Source of the DNA: JAVVSR01 sp964604875
GTDB taxonomy: Bacteria; Bacillota; Clostridia; Christensenellales; CAG-917
Direction of reading: 5' to 3'
Assembly: GCA_964604875.1 (NCBI GenBank)
Contig: CAZSAC010000006.1
Location: 1 to 49,365 of the forward strand
Length of the DNA: 49,365 nucleotides
Made by a program: the position numbers and the translations under genes. Positions 1 through 7,323 of this stretch are shown here, one piece after another (position 1 is the stretch's first letter; every line of letters starts with the position of its first letter). The notes below the pieces were generated by a model. The model was not told the origin of the DNA. It searched no databases and saw only the letters and a list, made by a program, of their open reading frames with translations.

Positions 1-74
1 GACGCCAAATCATAGGTACGTTCTCCTCTGTTGGTTTGTTCAACAACACTAATCATTTTTTCATTTATGTCCAT
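1..74 (-). CDS. clpP: ATP-dependent Clp protease proteolytic subunit ClpP (5' fragment)
   Basis: Only the first 24 codons lie in the window; the gene runs off the left edge. The reading begins MDINEKMISVVEQTNRG and continues ERTYDLAS, matching the conserved ClpP N-terminus (V-x-E-Q-T-x-R-G-E-R-x-Y-D), which forms the axial loop and first strand of the barrel subunit. The ATG at 74 is preceded by a good AGGAG Shine-Dalgarno sequence. It lies 83 bases downstream of trigger factor on the same strand, the usual tig-clpP(-clpX) order, linking chaperone and cytosolic protease. The active-site Ser/His/Asp are outside the window, so identity rests on the N-terminus and context. Confidence 0.85.
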   Translation of the reverse strand, partial: MDINEKMISVVEQTNRGERTYDLA

Positions 75-157
75 ATAAACTCCTATACAAGGTTTAACTT
101 GCAGCAAAAAATTATTCACTAAAATACTATAATAATTATATTCCTATTATTCACAAA

Positions 158-1447
158 CTATTTGGCAGGATTGTACTCTTTCAAAACTTCCATAAGTTTG
201 TCGCTGATGTTTTGATTGTACATATAATTTATATATTGAGGACCCATATCTTTTTTGAGGTCTTCAACGGATTTCTTTTGAGCCTCAGCCATTTCGGCGA
301 TTTGTTTTTCGATTGCCGCCTCATCGGGTTTGATGTCTTCAGCCTTAATGATTGCCTCTAAAACCAAACGAATTTTCACATTTCTTAAAGCGGGCTCTTT
401 GTAATCGGCAAGCATTTGCTCACGAGTGGTATTGGTGTATTTGAAATAGTCGTCAAGCTTCATACCTTGATACATTAGGCGGTATTCAAACTCTTTTATC
501 ATCTCATCGGCTTGTTCCTCAACCATACTATCGGGAATTTCAACCTCGCATTTCTCAACTATTGCGTCAACACGAGCGTTTTCTTCTTTAACAACAGCGC
601 TTTCTTCAGCTTGTTTGATTAAGCCTGCTTTAACGTCTGCCTTATATGCTTCAAAAGTATCAAATTCGCTTACGTCTTTGGCAAATTCATCATCAAGCGC
701 GGGCAACTCTTTCACTTTAATTTCGTTGGCAGTAACAGCAAAGATAGCTTCTTTCCCAGCAAGTTCAGCTGCGCCGTACTCCTTCGGGAAGGTAACTTTT
801 ACGTCTTTTTTCTCGCCTTTCTTCATACCGATAACTTGGTCTTCAAAGCCGAGAATAAATGTGTTTGAGCCAAGTTCAAGGTCGTAACCTTCGCCCTTTC
901 CGCCTTCAAATTCCACACCGTCAACGCTTCCGACGAAATCGATGTTTACGATGTCGCCTTTTTTGCTTTTGCGGTCTTTTTCGATTTCAACGATACGCGC
1001 GTTTTTATCTTGAGCAAGTTTAATTTCTGCGTCAACTTGTTCGTCCGTAACTTCAACGGCAACTTTTTCAACCTTTATGCCCTTATATTTGCCAAGTTTA
1101 ACGTCCGGTTTAACGGCGATTGTAACACAATATTTAAAGGTGGTATCTGTCATTTCCAAAATATCAGCTTCAGGACGGCCAACAGGTTCAACAGAAGGTT
1201 CCTTCTCAAGAGCTTCAGAAAAATACTTAGGCAAAATTATATCAATGGCTTCATCATAAAATGCGCCCTTTCCATATAAGCTTTCAATAACCTTACGGGG
1301 AGCTTTGCCTTGACGGAAACCTTCAACCTTAAACTTACCTTTAGTTTTGTGATAGGCTTCTTCAATGGCTTGTTCAAGTTCTTCAGCAGTGATATCGATA
1401 GTAAATTTAACTTGACTTTTTTCAAGTTTTTCTAATGTGTAGTTCAT
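158..1447 (-). CDS. tig: Trigger factor, ribosome-associated chaperone and peptidyl-prolyl isomerase
   Basis: Trigger factor docks at the ribosomal exit tunnel and shelters nascent chains. At 429 residues the protein has the normal family length. The ribosome-binding signature GFRQGKAP is at residues 43-50, an FKBP-type PPIase domain spans roughly 162-250 (KKGDIVNIDFVGSVDG and the LGFEDQVIGMKKGE loop), and the charged helical SurA-like chaperone region fills the remainder to the C-terminus. The ATG at 1447 has a strong GGAGG site seven bases upstream. It is the first gene before clpP, so folding and degradation functions are probably co-expressed from the promoter at 1490-1518. Confidence 0.97.
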   Translation of the reverse strand: MNYTLEKLEKSQVKFTIDITAEELEQAIEEAYHKTKGKFKVEGFRQGKAPRKVIESLYGKGAFYDEAIDIILPKYFSEALEKEPSVEPVGRPEADILEMTDTTFKYCVTIAVKPDVKLGKYKGIKVEKVAVEVTDEQVDAEIKLAQDKNARIVEIEKDRKSKKGDIVNIDFVGSVDGVEFEGGKGEGYDLELGSNTFILGFEDQVIGMKKGEKKDVKVTFPKEYGAAELAGKEAIFAVTANEIKVKELPALDDEFAKDVSEFDTFEAYKADVKAGLIKQAEESAVVKEENARVDAIVEKCEVEIPDSMVEEQADEMIKEFEYRLMYQGMKLDDYFKYTNTTREQMLADYKEPALRNVKIRLVLEAIIKAEDIKPDEAAIEKQIAEMAEAQKKSVEDLKKDMGPQYINYMYNQNISDKLMEVLKEYNPAK

Positions 1448-1489
1448 ATAACCTCCGACTTTATCTAGTCTTATTTCATTTTCTTATAT

Positions 1490-1518
1490 AATATAACATA
1501 ATTTAATGCGGTTTGCAA
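1490..1518 (-). promoter_or_regulatory. Sigma-A type promoter for tig
   Basis: On the minus strand a TTGCAA -35 element (1518-1513) is separated by 17 bases from a TATATT -10 element (1495-1490). It sits about 45 bases upstream of the tig ATG in the divergent tig/rqcH intergenic region. Read by eye. Confidence 0.6.
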
Positions 1519-1610
1519 TAATAAATGCCTTAATAAGGATTTTTTTTAACTTCTAAAATGTCGAATTTTGTATAATAATTTCCGTTTAAAAAATGATTAA
1601 ACTTAAGTTG

Positions 1611-1639
1611 TTGCTAAAAAACCGCTTCTGGTTTATAAT
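1611..1639 (+). promoter_or_regulatory. Sigma-A type promoter for rqcH
   Basis: TTGCTA (1611-1616), a 17-base spacer and a perfect TATAAT (1634-1639), 21 bases before the rqcH ATG. It is divergent from the tig promoter. The predicted 5' leader is short and still contains a GAGG ribosome-binding site at 1653-1656. Confidence 0.7.
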
Positions 1640-1660
1640 TTAAGCAAATTACGAGGAAAT

Positions 1661-3364
1661 ATGCCAACAGATTTATTGACGTTAAAAGGGCTTGCTTACG
1701 AATTAGATAATCTTCTATCAGGCGGTCGAATACAAAAAATCACACAGCCTGAAGCGGACGAGATTCGTTTGGAAATAAAAAACAATGGCGAGCGATATAC
1801 GCTTGTTATTTCGGCAAACGCAGTTGCGCCGAGATGTCATTTAACAAGCGACAAAAAAGACAATCCGCAAACTGCGCCCGCATTTTGTATGCATTTACGC
1901 AAATATTTGCTTTCTGCGGAAATAAAAAAAATATCGCTCTCAAATGATGATAGAATTTTTCGATTTGATTTAGAAGGCAGAGACGAGCTTCGGGAAAACA
2001 AAACCTACTCATTATTTTTTGAGCAGATGAGCCGATACAGCAACATAATTTTAACCTTATCCAACGGTAAAATTTCTGACTGCCTTCACCGCGTAAACCT
2101 TGAAGAAAACGCAAAACGCATATTAATCCCCACCGCCAAATATGAATTCCCCGAAAAGGGCAACCGAGCCGAGCTTTACGAATATGAAAAGATTTTCGAA
2201 TATTTACTTCACACCACTGAAACCGACGCTCAACAAGCAGTTTTAAAAAGCATAAACGGCTTATCTAAGCTATCCGCTGAAGAACTGGTTTTTCGTTCCA
2301 AGCTGAGCTATCCTTATGACGAAAACGGGATAAATCGTTTTATTGAAACTTTAACATATTTTAATTCCATATTTGAAAAATCGCTTCAAAAACCGAGCGT
2401 TTTGTCGAATTTTGACGATTTTTTTGTTACTCCATACGAGTGCCTAAATGATGTGAAATATATATCTTGCCCCACTCTTAACCAAGCGGCGGAGCAACAC
2501 TTTTTCCGTTGTGACAGAAAGTCTAGGATACAAACTTCTTCAAAAGATATTTTGGTTGTTGCAAAACGCCACCGAGACAAAATTGTAAAAAAGATTTCTT
2601 TTGCAAAAGACAAGCTGACCGAATGTGAGAATATGGAAAACATCAAGCTTTTCGGCGAGCTTTTGACCTCAAATTTATATAAGCTGAAAAAAGGCGATAA
2701 AAGCGTTGAGGTTGAAAACTATTATGATAATTATTCTCCCGTGACAATCGCTTTGGACGAGAAAAAAACTCCTCAACAAAACGCTGCCGCCTATTATAAT
2801 AAATATTCAAAACTTAAACGCGCGGAAGCATTTGCAAGGCAACAGCTAGAAGAATATACCGTTCAGCTAGATTATATTGAATCCATTGTGGAGGAGCTGT
2901 CACGCGCGGACACGACGGATATTCCCGACATCAAAACCGAGCTTATGAACTTAGGTATAATCAAAAAACAACTTCCGCAAAAAGGCGCAAAACGCCCTCT
3001 TCCCGCCCAACCCAAAGAGTTTGAAATATCCGGTTACAAGGTCTATGTTGGTACAAACAACGTTTTAAACAATACTGTCACCTTTGACATCGGCAGAAGC
3101 TACGATATATGGCTACACGTAAAAAACCATCACGGTAGCCACGCAATCATATATAAAAATCAAGAAAACGACTCCGTTCCTGAAGAAGTTATCTCAAAGG
3201 TTGCTGCCATTGCCGCCTTTTATTCCTCCGCTAGGCTAAGCCAAAACGTGGCGGTAGATTATACCGAAAGGCGAAACGTCAAGCGTTGCAAGGGAGCCGG
3301 ATTAGGTATGGTAAACTATCAAAACTATAAAACGGTTTATGTCAATCCTTCAGAAAAACCGTAA
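1661..3364 (+). CDS. rqcH: RqcH (NFACT family) ribosome quality control protein
   Basis: This 567-residue protein is an NFACT/Rqc2 homologue of the FbpA/fibronectin-binding-like group. Family members bind obstructed 50S subunits and recruit Ala-tRNA to add C-terminal alanine tails that mark truncated nascent chains for degradation. The N-terminal NFACT-N domain (about 1-200) contains DDRIF with Asp97-Arg98, the same numbered pair required for tRNA recruitment in Bacillus subtilis RqcH. A helical coiled-coil middle (about 300-425) and an NFACT-R domain (about 450-560, with YDIWLHVKNHHGSHAII) follow. It is one of the few plus-strand genes and has its own promoter and GAGG site. It is monocistronic, ending at a bidirectional terminator. 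Confidence 0.93.
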   Translation: MPTDLLTLKGLAYELDNLLSGGRIQKITQPEADEIRLEIKNNGERYTLVISANAVAPRCHLTSDKKDNPQTAPAFCMHLRKYLLSAEIKKISLSNDDRIFRFDLEGRDELRENKTYSLFFEQMSRYSNIILTLSNGKISDCLHRVNLEENAKRILIPTAKYEFPEKGNRAELYEYEKIFEYLLHTTETDAQQAVLKSINGLSKLSAEELVFRSKLSYPYDENGINRFIETLTYFNSIFEKSLQKPSVLSNFDDFFVTPYECLNDVKYISCPTLNQAAEQHFFRCDRKSRIQTSSKDILVVAKRHRDKIVKKISFAKDKLTECENMENIKLFGELLTSNLYKLKKGDKSVEVENYYDNYSPVTIALDEKKTPQQNAAAYYNKYSKLKRAEAFARQQLEEYTVQLDYIESIVEELSRADTTDIPDIKTELMNLGIIKKQLPQKGAKRPLPAQPKEFEISGYKVYVGTNNVLNNTVTFDIGRSYDIWLHVKNHHGSHAIIYKNQENDSVPEEVISKVAAIAAFYSSARLSQNVAVDYTERRNVKRCKGAGLGMVNYQNYKTVYVNPSEKP

Positions 3365-3372
3365 AAGATTAA

Positions 3373-3408
3373 AAAAACCCTCCGCATAATATTGCAGAGG
3401 GTTTTAAA
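3373..3408. terminator. Bidirectional intrinsic terminator between rqcH and the small membrane gene
   Basis: Inverted repeat AAACCCTCCGC / GCAGAGGGTTT with one internal mismatch and an eight-base loop. It is flanked by A-runs on the left and T-rich sequence on the right, so it gives a U-tract in both directions. It serves the convergent rqcH (plus) and the gene ending at 3411 (minus). Confidence 0.85.
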
Positions 3409-3410
3409 AT

Positions 3411-3704
3411 TTAGAATATTTCGTTTAAAAGTGGAAGTATAATCGCAATTGCAATAACAGCGATGCTTATCCAATATACAATTTTCATCCAAACTTGTTT
3501 CTTGTTGACATAGGCAAAGGAAACCCAAGCAACCACAACATACAACGCAATTTGAACCAAAACATTGACATATTCGCCAAGGTCCACAGACCCGCCGGCG
3601 TATTCAATAATAGCGGTAATCAGCAAGCCAAGTCCCGTAACTGCCAAAACGATAAACGCAATTAAACCTAAAGTTTGATTATTTGATGATGTCTTTTTTG
3701 CCAT
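3411..3704 (-). CDS. Small multi-pass membrane protein, function unknown
   Basis: A 97-residue protein with a short polar N-terminus (MAKKTSSNNQ) followed by three hydrophobic segments at about residues 11-33, 45-66 and 72-94. The third runs to the extreme C-terminus (LPLLNEIF). I recognise no enzymatic motif. The ATG at 3704 has a GAGAGG ribosome-binding site. It starts 12 bases after the rluD stop and ends at a bidirectional terminator, so it is probably the last gene of the yggS-sepF-lspA-rluD unit. Function cannot be inferred from sequence. Confidence 0.75.
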   Translation of the reverse strand: MAKKTSSNNQTLGLIAFIVLAVTGLGLLITAIIEYAGGSVDLGEYVNVLVQIALYVVVAWVSFAYVNKKQVWMKIVYWISIAVIAIAIILPLLNEIF

Positions 3705-3716
3705 AATAAAACCTCT

Positions 3717-4637
3717 CTAATATTTATTTTTTAATTTATTTAATACGTTTTCAAAATAATCGGGCAACGGAGCCATAAATTCCATATCCTCACCGGTTTT
3801 TGGGTGACGGATACACAGCTTATATGCGTGAAGCAACTGTCCGCAAAGCTTAAACTCGTTGCTACCGCCGTACGTTAAATCACCGACAACTGGGTGATGT
3901 ATATATTTTGTATGCACACGAATTTGATGCGTTCTGCCTGTTTTCAACTCAAACTCGCAAAAGGTATACCTGTTTCCAAACCGCTCTAAAACCTTAAACA
4001 AAGTTTCCGCTGCCCGCCCTTCTGCCACGACGTCCATCTTTTTTCTATCTTTATGGCTTCTTCCGATAGGCTGACAAATTGAGCCGCTATCTTCTTTTAT
4101 ATTGCCGTCTACAAGCGCGTAATAAAAGCGTTTTGCAACTTTTTTTGAAATATCTGAAGACAATTTTTTGTGCGCTTCATCGGTTTTGGCAACCACCAAC
4201 AAACCGCTTGTATCCTTGTCCAGTCTATGAACAATGCCAGGTCTAATCACGCCGTTGATAGAGCTTAGCGAGCTTAGCTTGTAAAGCAAGGCGTTTACCA
4301 AAGTCCCGTCTTCGCTGCCTACCGCAGGATGTACGACCATACCCTGAGGCTTGTTTACAACTGCAATACTGTCGTCTTCGTATATAATTTCAATATCAAT
4401 ATTTTGCGGTTTTGCTGAAATTTGTTTAGCGTCAGGGATAGAAACTTCAACTCTGTCATTAAGCCTTATTGCATATCCTGCTTTTTGCGGTTTGTCATTA
4501 ACCAAAATCAAGCTGTCTTCACAAAGGTTTTTTATACGACTTCTCGAAACCTCAATATCGGCAAGTTTAGCAGACAAAAAAACATCTAATCTTATGCCTA
4601 TTTCAGTTTTTTCCGCAGAAAACTCAAGCTTTTCCAT
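3717..4637 (-). CDS. rluD: RluD-family ribosomal large subunit pseudouridine synthase (YlyB-like)
   Basis: A 306-residue pseudouridine synthase, normal for the RluA/RluD group, which isomerises uridines in 23S rRNA. An N-terminal S4 RNA-binding domain spans about 10-70 (IGIRLDVFLSAKL to VEVSIPDA). The catalytic domain has the motif HRLDKDTSG at 137-145 with Asp140 as the expected nucleophile, and a GRTHQIRVH motif further on. The start overlaps the end of lspA by 14 bases, the lspA-ylyB arrangement known from Bacillus and Clostridium. The exact rRNA target cannot be read from sequence, so the gene name is by family. Confidence 0.92.
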   Translation of the reverse strand: MEKLEFSAEKTEIGIRLDVFLSAKLADIEVSRSRIKNLCEDSLILVNDKPQKAGYAIRLNDRVEVSIPDAKQISAKPQNIDIEIIYEDDSIAVVNKPQGMVVHPAVGSEDGTLVNALLYKLSSLSSINGVIRPGIVHRLDKDTSGLLVVAKTDEAHKKLSSDISKKVAKRFYYALVDGNIKEDSGSICQPIGRSHKDRKKMDVVAEGRAAETLFKVLERFGNRYTFCEFELKTGRTHQIRVHTKYIHHPVVGDLTYGGSNEFKLCGQLLHAYKLCIRHPKTGEDMEFMAPLPDYFENVLNKLKNKY

Positions 4638-5232
4638 CGGTTTTTGTATTATCCAAATTTTCTTTTGAAGGTTCTTTTAGCAAACAGTTTCTTATGCTGT
4701 CATAAGGATACGCCTTAGGAGTCGCCTGCGCTATAGCGTCCAATTCTTTTTGCTCAGAGGTAATTTCCTTGGGCATAATGAAAATTGCATAGACAGCAAT
4801 CAATACTGTGGCGACGGTTAAAAAACTATCCGCCACGTTATAGGTTGGAAATTTTATAAAATCAGTATAAATAAAGTCTCTAACATATCCAAAGGCAACT
4901 CTATCAAAAAAGTTTCCGACTCCACCGCCCAAAATCATCACCAAACATAGGCGCATAAACTTGCTTTCTTTTTTGCTTAAAAACAAAAAAACCAACAGCG
5001 CAAGCATTGCAATCCCCGTAAAAACGGCAAGCAGAACTGCTCTGTCTTGAAACAATCCCCAGCTAGCGCCTGTGTTTTTGCTAAAATGAAACGAAATTAC
5101 GTTTTTTATAACATCAATATCTTCGCCCGTTTGCACGCCGTTTACGACGCCTAGCGCGTTACACACCCAAACTTTTGAGCCTAAATCAAGCGCAATAATT
5201 CCAACAAAAATCAACAGCTCGTATAAAAACAT
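4624..5232 (-). CDS. lspA: Lipoprotein signal peptidase II with C-terminal extension
   Basis: LspA cleaves signal peptides of diacylglyceryl-modified prolipoproteins in the cytoplasmic membrane. Four transmembrane segments are visible (about 3-22, 64-86, 93-112, 135-153). The family signatures are GGGVGNFFDR (102-111), VRDF (catalytic Asp119) and YNVADS (catalytic Asp135). At 202 residues it is longer than the usual 150-170: after the last helix about 48 polar residues extend into the cytoplasm, and the coding end overlaps rluD. The start codon shares bases with the sepF stop (TAATG), so translation is probably coupled. Confidence 0.95.
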   Translation of the reverse strand: MFLYELLIFVGIIALDLGSKVWVCNALGVVNGVQTGEDIDVIKNVISFHFSKNTGASWGLFQDRAVLLAVFTGIAMLALLVFLFLSKKESKFMRLCLVMILGGGVGNFFDRVAFGYVRDFIYTDFIKFPTYNVADSFLTVATVLIAVYAIFIMPKEITSEQKELDAIAQATPKAYPYDSIRNCLLKEPSKENLDNTKTDGKA

Positions 5233-5891
5233 TATTTTTTGTTCCTTCTGTCCTCAATGGATTTCGATATATCCGAAGGGGCTGTTATCGAAACGCCTGA
5301 CGGCGTCAGTAAAAAGATAGAACCCGATATACGTTGCATACTTCCCGACAAAGCGTAAATTGCGCCGCTTAAAAAGTCCAAAATGCGCTGTCCGCTTTCA
5401 CTGTCAACGTTTGAAAAATCAACAATGGCGGGTTCGTGTCGTTTTAGATGGTCAATAAGCGTTTGAACGTCGGCGTAACTTGTCGGTGAAAACAGCATAA
5501 CGTTGCTTATCGAAAAAACGTTCTGTCCCGCCTGAGCCGAAGGCGCCATATTTTGCATCGGCATACCTTGAATAGGCATTCCCTGCATATTCGGCAAGGT
5601 CTGAGGATTGCTCATTGGAGCGTTTGGCTGAACGGTATTTCTATAAACGTTTTGAGGTTTTTGTTCAATCGGAGGAAGTTGGCTGTCAAAGCTATCGCTT
5701 CTTCTTGACGAATTTGACCTATCGAAATAACCTCTTGAACGTTGTTCCCGTTGAGAAGAATATCTTCTATCGAAGTTGTTATCCTTGTTATAGTCAAAAT
5801 TGTCGCCGTTATTTCCACCACGGTCAAAGCTATCGTCTCTGCGATAGTTTCCGTTGTTATTCCGATTGTTTCTGTCAAAGTAATCTGCCAT
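5232..5891 (-). CDS. sepF: SepF cell-division protein with long disordered N-terminus
   Basis: SepF bundles FtsZ and ties the Z-ring to the membrane. The C-terminal SepF (YlmF) domain spans about residues 128-210: the strand VMLFSPTSY, AIVDFSNVD, the dimer-interface motif LDFLSGAIYALSGSM, and IFLLTPSGVSI. The first ~85 residues are low-complexity, rich in Asn, Arg and Asp, with six F-D motifs (YFDRNN, SFDRGG, NFDYNK, NFDRRY, YFDRSN, SFDSQL), then a Met/Pro/Gln-rich linker to about 120. The usual N-terminal amphipathic helix is not recognisable, and an in-frame stop just upstream rules out a longer start. It follows yggS closely and shares bases with the lspA start. Confidence 0.9.
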   Translation of the reverse strand: MADYFDRNNRNNNGNYRRDDSFDRGGNNGDNFDYNKDNNFDRRYSSQREQRSRGYFDRSNSSRRSDSFDSQLPPIEQKPQNVYRNTVQPNAPMSNPQTLPNMQGMPIQGMPMQNMAPSAQAGQNVFSISNVMLFSPTSYADVQTLIDHLKRHEPAIVDFSNVDSESGQRILDFLSGAIYALSGSMQRISGSIFLLTPSGVSITAPSDISKSIEDRRNKK

Positions 5892-5897
5892 ATAACC

Positions 5898-6584
5898 TCA
5901 TCTTTCGCCGAATAAAGCCCTGCCAAGCCTAATCATATTCGCGCCGTATTTGATTGCCAGCTGATAATCGTTGCTCATACCTGCCGATAGATAACGAATA
6001 TCTCCATTAACTAGTTTTACATCTTTTAGTCTATCATAAACCTGTTGTAAATGCAAATAAAAGTTCTCTAAAGCGTCAGTTTCGACGTTAGGCAAAACGC
6101 TCATTAAGCCCAAAACCCTCAAATTTGAGAAACTTTCCAAACTTTTTGCAAACGAAACGACATTTTCTTTGTCAATTCCGCCTTTTGCAATTTCGTTTCC
6201 GATATTGACTTCAAGCAAAACATTCATAATTTTATTATGTTTTTTTGCTTGACGGTCAATTTCTTCCGCAAGCGACAGCCTGTCAACCGAGTGGATTAAA
6301 TCAACCCTGTCAATGATATATTTTACCTTGTTGGTTTGCAACTGACCAATAAAATGCCAAGAAATTTGCTCGTCAAACTTATCACAAATTTCTTGGACGC
6401 GGTTTTCGCCGAATATAGATATTTCCGTATTATTTTTAACAAAGCGGATTCTATCAAGCGACATCGTCTTAGACGCGCCGATAATTGTGATATCATCAAC
6501 TTTTCGACCGCTTTCAAGACAGGCTTTTTCTATATTGGATATACATTGCTTATAGTTTAAAATAACTTGTTTTTCATCAATCAT
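5898..6584 (-). CDS. yggS: PLP homeostasis protein, YggS/YlmE/PROSC family
   Basis: A 228-residue pyridoxal-phosphate-binding barrel protein that buffers free PLP and affects amino-acid metabolism; it has no known catalytic activity. The PLP-lysine motif is IIGASKT with Lys39. Typical family features follow: FGENRVQE, WHFIGQLQTNK, HSVDR, LLEVNIG and LSAGMSNDYQLAIKYGANMIRLG near the C-terminus. It leads the yggS-sepF-lspA-rluD unit, the same order as ylmE-ylmF in Bacillus. ylmG, ylmH, divIVA and ileS, often nearby, are missing. It lacks a Shine-Dalgarno sequence and a -10 element ends eight bases before the ATG, so the mRNA may be leaderless. Confidence 0.95.
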   Translation of the reverse strand: MIDEKQVILNYKQCISNIEKACLESGRKVDDITIIGASKTMSLDRIRFVKNNTEISIFGENRVQEICDKFDEQISWHFIGQLQTNKVKYIIDRVDLIHSVDRLSLAEEIDRQAKKHNKIMNVLLEVNIGNEIAKGGIDKENVVSFAKSLESFSNLRVLGLMSVLPNVETDALENFYLHLQQVYDRLKDVKLVNGDIRYLSAGMSNDYQLAIKYGANMIRLGRALFGER

Positions 6585-6591
6585 AGCTTAA

Positions 6592-6620
6592 AGTCTAGCA
6601 TAGATAAAATCAAATTACAA
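6592..6620 (-). promoter_or_regulatory. Promoter for yggS, predicted leaderless start
   Basis: On the minus strand TTGTAA (6620-6615), a 17-base spacer ending in TGC (extended -10 feature), then TAGACT (6597-6592). Only seven bases separate the -10 element from the ATG at 6584, placing the likely start of transcription at or next to the A of ATG. Confidence 0.55.
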
Positions 6621-6641
6621 GTAATTTGAAACAAAGCCTTA

Positions 6642-7286
6642 TTAAAATGCGCTAGCGGCGCATTCTGCCTTTTCCTCTTCGGTGGATATTTTACCGATTG
6701 AAACCTCGTAAGCTGTTTTAACCGTCACTACACCGTCTATTTCTTTTTGATAATCACGGCTTTGAATACGTCCCGTTATGGTGATTTGTTCGCCTACGGA
6801 AAAGTTTTGAGCATAGCGCGCGTTTCTTCCCCAGGCGATACACGGTATATAATCGGATTTATTATAAGCTCGGTTTACAGCAAGCAAAATATCACAAATT
6901 TCCCTTTTAAAAGGTGTCATTCTGTATACGGTTGGTTTACAAACGAAGCCGGTAAGCTCAATCATATTCGGATTTCGTTCTTCATCGCAATCCAAAATTT
7001 GTCTGACAAATATTGTCAGCATCAATCGGCTTTTTCCGTCTTCGAATTTGTTGTAGCTTCTAAACTGTCCTTCAATTGCAAGACTTTCGCCAATTACAAT
7101 TTCATTGTCCGTAAACAATCGTTCGGATATGGTTATCGGCAAAACGTCTTCCTGTTCCGACATTCTCTTTACCGCCAACTTAACCTCATAAAAGCCCTCG
7201 CCCATAACCTCGTGCGAAAAAGCAGGCTTAGACAAAATACGCCCCGATAAGTAAACCTTGTTGTTAATCATCTGTTCATAATTCAT
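6642..7286 (-). CDS. Single-stranded-DNA-binding-like protein with two OB folds
   Basis: I take the ATG at 7286 as the start because GGAGGG lies seven bases upstream; the in-frame ATG at 7301 would place that site inside the coding region. The protein is then 214 residues. Two OB-fold-like halves are visible: about 1-105 (NKVYLSGRILSKPAFSHE, then GESLAIEGQFRSYNKF) and 108-205 (MIELTGFVCKPTVYRMTPF, then GEQITITGRIQSRDYQK), each with the G-R/G-Q strand pattern of SSB/PriB proteins. The second half has the better SSB-like WGRNARYA segment. No acidic SSB C-terminal tip is present. The likely role is DNA or RNA binding; the partner is unknown. Confidence 0.75.
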   Translation of the reverse strand: MNYEQMINNKVYLSGRILSKPAFSHEVMGEGFYEVKLAVKRMSEQEDVLPITISERLFTDNEIVIGESLAIEGQFRSYNKFEDGKSRLMLTIFVRQILDCDEERNPNMIELTGFVCKPTVYRMTPFKREICDILLAVNRAYNKSDYIPCIAWGRNARYAQNFSVGEQITITGRIQSRDYQKEIDGVVTVKTAYEVSIGKISTEEEKAECAASAF

Positions 7287-7323
7287 TTTATTTCCCTCCA
7301 TTGTTTATCATTCATTTATCGCT

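Noticed and set aside
6747..7250. Plus-strand open frame of 167 codons
   Set aside because: Antisense shadow of the SSB-like gene with no supporting start signal or conserved sequence.
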